Shown: in pieces, positions 18,901 through 25,588 of the stretch
Layout: every line of letters starts with the position of its first letter
Position numbering within the stretch: position 1 is the stretch's first letter
Assembly: GCF_030546575.1 (NCBI RefSeq)
Contig: NZ_JAUOTN010000004.1
Span: 310,001 to 374,000, forward strand
DNA: 64,000 bases
Source: Pontibacter coccineus
GTDB lineage: Bacteria > Bacteroidota > Bacteroidia > Cytophagales > Hymenobacteraceae
Reading direction: 5' to 3'
Notes under the pieces: model-generated
The model's input: the letters and a program-made list of their open reading frames with translations, nothing else
What the model was told of the DNA's origin: nothing
Database searches by the model: none
Program-made: the position numbers and the translations under genes

Positions 18901-19345
18901 AGGGGTTATCCAGGTCCACCCAATAGCCCATTTGCTCGGTCAGGTCGTCCCATTGGCTCTTGAAACGCATTACCGTTTCGCGGCAGCGCTGGTTGTATTC
19001 CTCTACGGTTATCTTTTTGCCGATATCCTCTTTGGTGATACCCAGCTCTTTCTCTACCTGCAGCTCTACGGGCAGGCCGTGTGTGTCCCAGCCGCCTTTG
19101 CGGTTCACCTGGAATCCCTTCAGGGTCTTGTAGCGGCAGAAAATGTCTTTCACGGCACGAGCCATCACGTGGTGGATGCCCGGCGTGCCGTTCGCTGACG
19201 GCGGTCCTTCATAAAACACGAAAGGCTTGTGCCCCTCCCTTGTCGACACCGACTTCTGGAAGATGTTGTGTTCCTTCCAGAATGCCAGCACCTCCTCGCC
19301 TACTTGCGCGTAGTTAAGATTTTTGTATTCGTTATATTTTGCCAT
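15992..19345 (-). CDS. ileS: Isoleucyl-tRNA synthetase (type 2-like, GIHH signature)
   Basis: 1117 residues from MAKYNEYKNLNY. It charges tRNA-Ile. The class I signature region reads PPSANGTPGIHHVMAR near residue 55: the usual HIGH is replaced by GIHH. The second class I motif KMSKR is present near residue 660. The editing domain lies between, and the C-terminus has the extended anticodon-binding region of the eukaryote-like IleRS2 class, the class associated with natural mupirocin resistance. Two more ATGs lie just upstream (19354), but MAKYN is the usual family start. Followed by lspA. Confidence 0.95.
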   Translation of the reverse strand: MAKYNEYKNLNYAQVGEEVLAFWKEHNIFQKSVSTREGHKPFVFYEGPPSANGTPGIHHVMARAVKDIFCRYKTLKGFQVNRKGGWDTHGLPVELQVEKELGITKEDIGKKITVEEYNQRCRETVMRFKSQWDDLTEQMGYWVDLDNPYITFENEYIESVWALLKRLYDKGLLYKGYTIQPYSPGAGTGLSSHELNQPGCYKMVKDTTIVAQFEVKKITRNMFLFEYEEEKVFFLAWTTTPWTLPANTALAVGKGIKYVKVRTYNPYTFEPISVILAKDLVSRYFNPKAADLALTDYNAGDKLIPFKIVEEFTGADLAGVEFHQLMPYVQPDKPAFRVVVGDFVTTEDGTGIVHISPTFGADDFRVAAQNDIPALLVMDENGKPAPIVDKQGRFVKEITDFAGMYVKNYDGQDESAADYKPTDVLIAIKLKEEGKAFKVEKYEHTYPHCWRTDKPVLYYPLDSWFIKTTAVKDRMIELNKTINWKPESTGTGRFGNWLENLVDWNLSRSRYWGTPLPIWRTEDGEEEICIGSIQQLSEEIDRAVEKGYMDASVEINDLHRPYVDNIVLVSPSGKPMYRETDLIDVWFDSGAMPYAQWHYPIENKDIFEQNFPADYIAEGVDQTRGWFFTLHALAVMLEDSVAYKNVIANGLVLDKNGNKMSKRLGNAIDPFEMIGKYGPDAVRWYMIANAPPWDNLKFNPEGVVETQRRFFGTLQNTYSFFALYANLDNFTFAEEDVPLKRRTESDRWIISKLNTLVVDVDAYLNDYDPTRAARAIQDFVVDDLSNWYVRLNRKRFWKGEYNEDKIAAYQTLYTCLETIAKLISPIAPFYAEQLYRDLNHVSRKHKEESVHLAYYPEVEHTAIDKDLEERMALAQTISSLVHSLRKKHFIKVRQPLQRILIPVLNEHTRHQIQAVEDLIMSEVNIKHVEYIDDTSGILVKKIKPNFKKLGQVFGPKMKLVAAAVQQMNQDDIAHLEREGGIELQINDEESAVLTPDDVEISSEDIPGWLVASEGKLTVALDVTITEELKQEGIARELVNRIQNLRKDSNLEVQDKIHIVLQASVEEVNAAVENFRDYIQAETQALSLELTDHVVDGTLLEVDDYQVNIRIRTEAVVA

Positions 19346-20377
19346 GTTCAGCACTTATTCTTCAGGTAATTCTTCGTCAAAATTCAAATCAGCTGTTTTA
19401 GCTGGGCATTCTGTTTTATGCAGGATATTGGGTACCTCAGTCCTTGCTGTTCTCAAAGCCAACGCGGCCATTTGGCAAGATAATCAGGTTTGGGCACAAT
19501 GCAATCCGTATTGACCCACCTCACCCTTGCCTGAACGTCTGTTTGATCACTTCTCCCTGTTCAGATCACACGACGCTGACAAGGGGATGAGGAACCACTT
19601 TTTCTCGGTGGGGTTTGCGGACCTTACATAAGAACTCATATGATCCAAAACCACTAACTGCCTTTTTTCGGCGCTGATAAAGTGCCTTTTTACCCCAAAT
19701 ATTCCAACTGTAGTACAAAGGTAAGTATTTTTAATTTTTTGCTGCTTTCCACGTGGAAGCTTACAGGACTTTTCTGCAAACTCTGTTCTACTTATACCTA
19801 ACAAATCAAGCCTGCAATTAGCGCCACAACCCAACAAAAGCTGTGGAATAATGACTGGCAGAATGGGCGTATGCGGCCTATGGGCACTTTATAAAACAGT
19901 TTTACACGGCCGGCCTTATACCTTTCTGTTGCAAAAAGCTTATTTAGCCTGTGCGGAAACCAAGCTCAAAAGTGCTCCGGCATACAGTAGTAATATCAAG
20001 TACTTTTTTATACCTGCCGGTTTAGCTGATCACAACCAAGGTATAGACCAGCCTTAATTTCCTGCTGCGACAAATTGATGATTACAGGTATAGTTGTTGA
20101 TTATCTCGTATCAGATTGATCGTAAATCGCTTTTAATCAGGACCATATCCATTCAACACACTTCCACCTACGTTGATTTTTCCACACTAACAAGCAGTCA
20201 ACTTAACATAACAACAACACTTTCATCAGTATTAAGACATTTTTAGCTACCCGTATGGTATAGTTAAGCCTATCAGATACTTTAGAAAAGCAGCCTATAC
20301 CTGTTATCAGGCTTACAACGGTGGGCTAAAAACGAAACAGCCCACGACTAATGCCGCGGGCTGTTCTTAATCCAGGC
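19346..20377. other. 1-kb gene-less gap between ileS and glyS
   Basis: No frame here has coding character. It holds about ten copies of the TATACC/GGTATA word, a 12-bp palindrome TTCCACGTGGAA at 19747-19758, and the glyS terminator at its right end. No tRNA fold or other RNA was recognised. Confidence 0.6.
20328..20364 (-). terminator. Intrinsic terminator of glyS
   Basis: On the minus strand ACAGCCCGCG pairs with CGTGGGCTGT (one mismatch), followed by TTCGTTTTT. Confidence 0.75.
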
Positions 20378-20392
20378 TATACCTATACCTTA
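20378..20392 (-). repeat. Doubled GGTATA word fused to the glyS stop codon
   Basis: Reads TAAGGTATAGGTATA on the minus strand, identical to the sequence at the lspA stop (15260-15274). Confidence 0.85.
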
Positions 20393-21892
20393 GGCCAGCT
20401 TTTCGAAGATGCTCTTGAAGTTAGCGGCTTTGTCGATGTAGCTGTGCAGCTCGCTGATCGGCATGCGCACCTGCTCACGTGAGTCGCGGTCGCGCACGGT
20501 TACCGTGTTATCTTCCAATGTCTGGTGGTCCACCGCGATGCAGAACGGTGTACCGATCAAGTCCTGACGGGTATAGCGTTTGCCGATGGAGTCACGCTCT
20601 TCGTAAATCGTGTTGAAATCGTAGCGCAGCGCGTTGAAAATCTCGGTTGCTTTCTCTGGCAGCCCGTCCTTCTTGGTAAGCGGCAGGATAGCGGCTTTCA
20701 CCGGAGCCAGTGCCGGGTGAAGTTTCAGGAAGGTACGCGTTTTGGTCTGGTCGCCTTCGGTGATCTCCTCCTCGGTATAGGCGCTGCAGAGCGTCATCAG
20801 GAACAGGCGGTCCGCTCCAACGGATGTCTCCACCACGTAAGGAATATAGTTGCCGTACGGCTTGCCGTCTTCTTTCAGGTCGTTGTCGAAGTACTGCAGT
20901 TTCTTGCGGCTCAGCTCCTGGTGTTGTGTTAGGTCAAAGTCAGTGCGGGAGTGAATGCCTTCCACCTCTTTGAAGCCGAACGGGAATTTGAACTCGATGT
21001 CCACGGCGGCGTTTGCGTAATGGGCCAGCTTCTCGTGGTCGTGGTAACGCAGGCTCTCGGCAGGTATACCGATGGCTTCGTGCCACTTCTTGCGGTTCTC
21101 TTTCCAGGTGTTGTACCATTCCATCTCGGTGCCAGGGCGCACGAAGAATTGCATTTCCATCTGCTCAAACTCACGCATGCGGAAGATGAACTGACGCGCT
21201 ACAATCTCATTTCGGAAGGCCTTCCCGATCTGCGCGATACCAAACGGCACTTTCATGCGGCCGGTCTTCTGCACATTCAGGAAGTTCACGAATATACCCT
21301 GGGCCGTTTCGGGGCGCAGGTAAATGGTGCTGGAGTCTTCGGCCACCGAACCCACCTGGGTGGAGAACATCAGGTTGAACTGACGCACTTCGGTCCAGTT
21401 GGTGGTGCCGGAAATCGGGCATTTGATGTTTTCACGAATGATCAACTCGCGTACCGCGTCCAGTTCCTCGGCTCCGAGCAAACGGCCCATCTCCACGAGT
21501 AGCTCGCTGGCTTTGTCGTAGTGGCCATCGGCCTCGTACTGGGCGGCCTTCTCTTCGATCAGTACGTCGGCACGGTAGCGCTTCTTCGAGTCCTTGTTGT
21601 CGATCATCGGGTCGTTGAAGCTGTCGATGTGACCGGAGGCTTTCCAGGTGAGCGGGTGCATGAAAATGGAGGCGTCTATACCTACCACGTTCTGGTGCAG
21701 CTGCGTCATGGACTTCCACCACAGGTTCTTGAGGTTGTTCTTGAGCTCTACGCCCATCTGGCCGTAGTCGTACACGGCTTGCAGGCCATCATAGATCTCG
21801 CTCGACGGGAACACGAAGCCGTACTCCTTTGCGTGCGAGATAATGTCTTTTAACTGTGCGTTTTCTACAGGGGTTTTCTCTTGTGTCGCCAT
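20390..21892 (-). CDS. glyS: Glycyl-tRNA synthetase, single-chain type
   Basis: 500 residues from MATQEKTPVEN. Class II synthetase of the homodimer type: motif 1 region around KNNLKNLWWKSM, the glycine-specific YLRPETAQGIFVNF, motif 2 around FRNEIVARQFIFRMREFEQME and motif 3 near VGADRLFLM. A C-terminal anticodon-binding domain follows (DFNTIYEERDSIGKRY). A consensus -33/-7 promoter ends only four bases before the ATG, which suggests a leaderless or nearly leaderless mRNA. An upstream in-frame ATG would put that promoter inside the gene and is less likely. Confidence 0.95.
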   Translation of the reverse strand: MATQEKTPVENAQLKDIISHAKEYGFVFPSSEIYDGLQAVYDYGQMGVELKNNLKNLWWKSMTQLHQNVVGIDASIFMHPLTWKASGHIDSFNDPMIDNKDSKKRYRADVLIEEKAAQYEADGHYDKASELLVEMGRLLGAEELDAVRELIIRENIKCPISGTTNWTEVRQFNLMFSTQVGSVAEDSSTIYLRPETAQGIFVNFLNVQKTGRMKVPFGIAQIGKAFRNEIVARQFIFRMREFEQMEMQFFVRPGTEMEWYNTWKENRKKWHEAIGIPAESLRYHDHEKLAHYANAAVDIEFKFPFGFKEVEGIHSRTDFDLTQHQELSRKKLQYFDNDLKEDGKPYGNYIPYVVETSVGADRLFLMTLCSAYTEEEITEGDQTKTRTFLKLHPALAPVKAAILPLTKKDGLPEKATEIFNALRYDFNTIYEERDSIGKRYTRQDLIGTPFCIAVDHQTLEDNTVTVRDRDSREQVRMPISELHSYIDKAANFKSIFEKLA

Positions 21893-21896
21893 GCTG

Positions 21897-21929
21897 CAAA
21901 GATAGAAGATTAAGGTGTGATTATGCCAA
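21897..21929 (-). promoter_or_regulatory. Bacteroidota-type promoter for glyS
   Basis: TATCTTTG (complement of 21897-21904) matches the -7 element TAnnTTTG. A TTG lies 22 bases further upstream, the right spacing for the -33 element. The -7 box ends four bases before the glyS ATG. Confidence 0.6.
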
Positions 21930-22115
21930 ACGCTCATTATAGATTTTCGGGTAGGGCCGCCATTCCATATTTTAATTTTCCCTTATTGGCTTGTATAATC
22001 AAAGGTATAGCAGCTATAATCTCTCGGCTGTTAACAATTTCTTAACATTGGCGGCACTACCTCTCGCCTATTATGTGATAACTTGCGTCGTTTTTTAAAT
22101 CTCACCCAATTTTTA

Positions 22116-23255
22116 ATGATGGCCAAGACTAAGAAAGCCAAAAAACTCGGAGTTAGTGCTCAACCTCACAAGTTCACCAAGAGGTTTGGTCTGCTGGACG
22201 TAGTTGTACAGAAGGAAAAGAAGTTCCTTTACTTTATTGCATTCTCCCTGATCATGGCGGGTGTTGTCTATCCATATCCTTCCATCGCCATGTGGGTGGG
22301 TTTCGCTTTTGCGGGCTACTCGGCCATTGCAAACGACAGTATCCAGACCATCGGTACGTTTATCGGCTCCAACGAGGACAAGAAATGGTATTGGCAGTGG
22401 CTCTTTATGGGCCTTATTTTTGTGGCAACGGTTACCTACAGCTGGGTGGCATTCGACGGTGACGTGTCTTATGAGCGTCTGGCCACGCCTGGTCTGGAGG
22501 TGGCACCGACCAGTTTTGTATACCTGCAGCTGGCCTCCCCTATTATTCTGCTGCTGCTGACAAGGTTCCGTATTCCGGTTTCCACCACATTCATGCTGCT
22601 TAGTGTGTTTTCGGCTACGTCTGGCACCATCGTCAGCATGCTCAGCAAAAGCGTATCGGGCTACTTCCTGGCTTTCATATCTGCCTTCCTCATTTACATC
22701 ACCCTTTCCAAGGTGATCAAGCGCTTTATCAAAGGTGAGGCACATGCGTTCTGGGTTTGGGCTCAGTGGATCATCAGTGGTTTCCTATGGTATACCTGGT
22801 TGGCGCAGGACCTGGCCAATATCGCCGTATACCTGCCGCGTCAGTTGAACGTGTACGAATTCCTGGTATTTACCCTGTTTATTTTCCTGGGCCTGGGCTT
22901 TTTGTTCTTCAAAAAAGGAGACAGGATACAGAACGTTATCAACGAGAAGTCGGACGTACGCGATGTGCGCAGCGCCACCATCATCGACCTGGTGTACTCC
23001 CTTATACTTTACTATTTCAAAGAGGTGAACAACGTGCCGATGAGCACGACCTGGGTGTTTGTAGGCTTGCTCGCCGGTCGTGAGCTGGGTATGCGCCTGC
23101 GTGCCCATGACAGCCCGGACAAGTTTGCCAAAACCTTTAAACTAATTGGCAAAGACGTTCTTTCCGTTACCATCGGTTTGATCATCTCCCTGATTCTGGC
23201 CATCGCCATTAACCCGGTTATGCAGGAAGAGCTCAAGGGCTTCTTCTTCGAATAA
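22116..23255 (+). CDS. PiT-like inorganic phosphate transporter family protein
   Basis: 379 residues with about ten membrane helices. Two internal repeats carry PiT-type signatures: FAGYSAIANDSIQTIGTF in the N-terminal half, like the GANDxxNxxGT box, and NNVPMSTTWVFVGLL in the C-terminal half, like the PVSTTH box. The match is clear in layout but degenerate, so the ion may not be phosphate. The first 25 residues are lysine-rich and cytoplasmic. Two adjacent ATGs (22116, 22119) could serve as start. Stands alone, followed by a strong terminator. Confidence 0.75.
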   Translation: MMAKTKKAKKLGVSAQPHKFTKRFGLLDVVVQKEKKFLYFIAFSLIMAGVVYPYPSIAMWVGFAFAGYSAIANDSIQTIGTFIGSNEDKKWYWQWLFMGLIFVATVTYSWVAFDGDVSYERLATPGLEVAPTSFVYLQLASPIILLLLTRFRIPVSTTFMLLSVFSATSGTIVSMLSKSVSGYFLAFISAFLIYITLSKVIKRFIKGEAHAFWVWAQWIISGFLWYTWLAQDLANIAVYLPRQLNVYEFLVFTLFIFLGLGFLFFKKGDRIQNVINEKSDVRDVRSATIIDLVYSLILYYFKEVNNVPMSTTWVFVGLLAGRELGMRLRAHDSPDKFAKTFKLIGKDVLSVTIGLIISLILAIAINPVMQEELKGFFFE

Positions 23256-23297
23256 GGGAAGGTTCATACTTTGTGCATCCTGAGATCAGGATAAAAC

Positions 23298-23340
23298 AAA
23301 AAGCACCGGGAACAGGTAAGTTTCCGGTGCTTTTTGTTTT
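23298..23340. terminator. Intrinsic terminator after PiT-like gene
   Basis: AAAAAGCACCGG pairs with CCGGTGCTTTTT, followed by more T. Confidence 0.85.
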
Positions 23341-23511
23341 TAGATATTTCCCATATCTTGAACCAATCTGAAGTATAAGTTGCTTGAATACTTCAGCCCT
23401 TTATTTTTTTATTATCCCACCTACTCCTGCAGCCCGATTTGCCAGTGTAATAAGCTGCAAAAGCACCTGAATTTGCTTCAGGAAAAATATAATACTCCCT
23501 GTTTAGTAAAC

Positions 23512-24441
23512 ATGAAAACTCGCCTTACTATGTCTTTTACCGTTAATGGGCCCAGGTTTCTGAAAAAGCTCTCCCTGTTCTTTATACTGGCTCTTTTCAC
23601 ACTGGCTTGCAAAGACGATCAGGAGGATGTGCCCAAGGAATGCAGATTAACCAGCTTCGTACTGAAAAGAGCTAGAACTACGGCGCCCCTTATCAGTACG
23701 GAAGACAGGTGGAGGCTGGAGTATGATAAGGCAGGTCGTGTTATAAAAGGCTATCTTGATTTTCACCCCTACCCGGGAAAGGACATCTTCAAAGACAGCC
23801 TTGTTTATGAAGGTGTTTCTAAACTGCCATCCAAAATTTATGAGATTCGGAAATTTGGCCATGAATTCGTAAACACCAGGATTTGGGATTATAGGTATAA
23901 CAGCAATAACCAGTTATATGAATTACGACTCTACCTGCCACGCGGTGGAGCACTTGTAGACTTTTATATTTACAAGTACTTCTATAATAGTTCACAGCTT
24001 CTTTCTAAGGTAGAAAAATGGGATGCTTATGATCATGTGCTGTTAGAGGAAAGTACCTATACCTTGGACGCAAACCACAATATCGTCCGGATCATGACCG
24101 AGTATTATGTTTACGATTCCGGAAGCAAAAAGCGTCTTTCCACCGCCACCAGCTCTTTTGGTGATTATGATAACATGAAAAATCCCTACTATGGCCTGCT
24201 CCTTCCGGATTTTGTGAATGCAGGCTTAGATCCTGTTACCAATTATAACCTGGCCTTTTCTCCAGCTAACTACAGAAAGTATGAATACCTGCTGGAATTT
24301 GCAGACGGGTCGCCTTCTGGTTATTCATCTTCTCAATATTCGTTGCTGTACAATGAAAACGGCTATCCTTATGCCACTACTTCGAGCCAGATATTGCAAA
24401 GCCCGGATGTTTTTGAGTATGCATGTGGACCAGGCTTGTAG
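23512..24441 (+). CDS. Putative lipoprotein with YD-repeat-like segments
   Basis: 309 residues from MKTRLTMSFTVNG. A hydrophobic stretch LSLFFILALFTLAC ends in a lipobox-like cysteine, so the mature protein is probably lipid-anchored. The rest has tyrosine-rich segments such as WRLEYDKAGRVIKGYL and LLYNENGYPY, which resemble the YD/DUF4595-type beta repeats seen in Bacteroidota surface lipoproteins. Function unknown. The gene is less GC-rich than its neighbours. It converges with the 24532 gene through a shared terminator. Confidence 0.7.
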   Translation: MKTRLTMSFTVNGPRFLKKLSLFFILALFTLACKDDQEDVPKECRLTSFVLKRARTTAPLISTEDRWRLEYDKAGRVIKGYLDFHPYPGKDIFKDSLVYEGVSKLPSKIYEIRKFGHEFVNTRIWDYRYNSNNQLYELRLYLPRGGALVDFYIYKYFYNSSQLLSKVEKWDAYDHVLLEESTYTLDANHNIVRIMTEYYVYDSGSKKRLSTATSSFGDYDNMKNPYYGLLLPDFVNAGLDPVTNYNLAFSPANYRKYEYLLEFADGSPSGYSSSQYSLLYNENGYPYATTSSQILQSPDVFEYACGPGL

Positions 24442-24474
24442 AAGAAACTTTATCCTGGTTTTTTAGCCAAAACA

Positions 24475-24514
24475 AAAGCCCCGGTAACTATGTAGTTACC
24501 GGGGCTTTCTCTTT
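24475..24514. terminator. Bidirectional intrinsic terminator
   Basis: AAAGCCCCGGTAACTA and TAGTTACCGGGGCTTT form a perfect stem between two convergent genes, with T runs on both sides. Confidence 0.88.
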
Positions 24515-24531
24515 TTATTTATGACGTTTTC

Positions 24532-24990
24532 TTATTTCTCTGGCCAAACAACCTCCAGATTGTCGTTGATGAACACGCCGAAGTTCACGGCAATCAGCTG
24601 GTCCTCGTCGAAATACAGGTCGATCATCTCTTTCTCATAAGAAATGCGCGTCTCACCTGTTTCCATTTCCTCTTCTTCCAGATCCTCATACCCGTGGTCA
24701 GCAAACAGCCTTTTCAGCTGTTCCTGGCTCATCTCGAAAATGCGTTCTTCCCACAGCTTCACCTCGCGGTTGGCCGTTTCGATGCAGCTGAGTTTGTAAT
24801 CATCTTCCTTGTCGAAGTACAGCGAGTAGCCCTCTTCCCAATAGTTCCAGGCCTGATGCTCAAACTCATCCTCTTCGTCGGACTCTTCTATCTCTTCAGG
24901 TTCGCCCAATAGCGCTTCTACTTCTTCCATTGTAAGGCCAAACTTGATCTTACCAAGCCCTTTGCCTAACCTGATTTCTTTGTTAACCAT
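24532..24990 (-). CDS. Acidic protein of unknown function
   Basis: 152 residues, unusually rich in Glu and Asp (an EEIEESDEEDEFEH stretch near residue 35), no signal peptide or membrane segment. The N-terminal LGKGLGKIKFGLTMEEVEALLGEPEE has the G-x-T-x-x-E-V-x-x-L-G-x-P pattern seen in several small folds that interrupt or regulate partner proteins (SmpA-like or immunity-like), but no family is certain. A good -7 promoter element lies about 27 bases before the ATG. Confidence 0.75.
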   Translation of the reverse strand: MVNKEIRLGKGLGKIKFGLTMEEVEALLGEPEEIEESDEEDEFEHQAWNYWEEGYSLYFDKEDDYKLSCIETANREVKLWEERIFEMSQEQLKRLFADHGYEDLEEEEMETGETRISYEKEMIDLYFDEDQLIAVNFGVFINDNLEVVWPEK

Positions 24991-25016
24991 GTTGCTCTCT
25001 AATTTTATCTTGTATG

Positions 25017-25024
25017 CAAAGATA
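25017..25024 (-). promoter_or_regulatory. -7 promoter element for the acidic protein gene
   Basis: Complement reads TATCTTTG, matching TAnnTTTG. It would give a leader of about 22 bases before the ATG at 24990. No clear TTG at the -33 position. Confidence 0.45.
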
Positions 25025-25081
25025 TGTGATTTACTAATTTCGGAATTAAAAGGTTAAATGATTTCATCTCCTTCAATTTTT

Positions 25082-25588
25082 TTACGCCTCGTATGTCGCC
25101 CTGAAGTCTGCCATCAGCTTTTTATACGCTTCATTTTCTTTGGCCTCATCCCACTTGGCCTTGAAAATACGAGCCGATTCAGCTTTTACAGGGTCTGGGT
25201 CAAGCGGCAATTGGTCTCTCCCGTGTGCTCCGCTCTGCCCTTTCTTATCATCCGGAACGGGTCCTTTATACTTTTGGCCCGTGCGGTGGTTGGCGTAGCG
25301 GCGCGAGCGGGTGTAGCCCATCTGCAAAAACTTACGGGCCATATCGGCGCCCACAAAGTCGTTCTGACGGAGGTAATCCAGGAACAGGCCGTAGATATAC
25401 TCCGAAGACTCCCGTGCCACCTCGGGCGTCTTAAAGCGCCAGTGCGGTAATATTTCCGACTTATAGGGCTCTACCAGCAAAACGCCCTGTTCTCCTTTTC
25501 CTATACGGTATAGCTCCGGATTTTTCCTGAAGTCCGTTTTTTTGAAATCCAGTTCGTACTTAAAAGCCTTCGATCTCTCTTGGTTCAT
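25082..25588 (-). CDS. DUF4385 family protein
   Basis: 168 residues from MNQERSKAFKYELDF. The segments LDFKKTDFRKNPELYRIGKGEQGVLLVEPYKSEILPHW (read in parts), KTPEVARESSEYIY and ADMARKFLQMGYTRSRRYANH are those of DUF4385 proteins, found in bacteria and some phages, function unknown. The start overlaps the last 29 bases of the antiporter gene, so translation is probably coupled; longer upstream starts would only read through the antiporter gene in another frame. Confidence 0.82.
   Translation of the reverse strand: MNQERSKAFKYELDFKKTDFRKNPELYRIGKGEQGVLLVEPYKSEILPHWRFKTPEVARESSEYIYGLFLDYLRQNDFVGADMARKFLQMGYTRSRRYANHRTGQKYKGPVPDDKKGQSGAHGRDQLPLDPDPVKAESARIFKAKWDEAKENEAYKKLMADFRATYEA

Noticed and set aside
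19747..19758. TTCCACGTGGAA as a parS site
   Set aside because: Only the central 12 bases are symmetric and the outer TGT/ACA of parS are missing; kept as a note only.
19547..19837. Open frame of 96 codons in the ileS-glyS gap
   Set aside because: Mixed composition, no start signal, no family likeness; it includes the CACGTG palindrome and a TATACCT word.
20474..20485. CTCACGTGAG palindrome within glyS
   Set aside because: Coding sequence, lacks parS flanks; chance palindrome.
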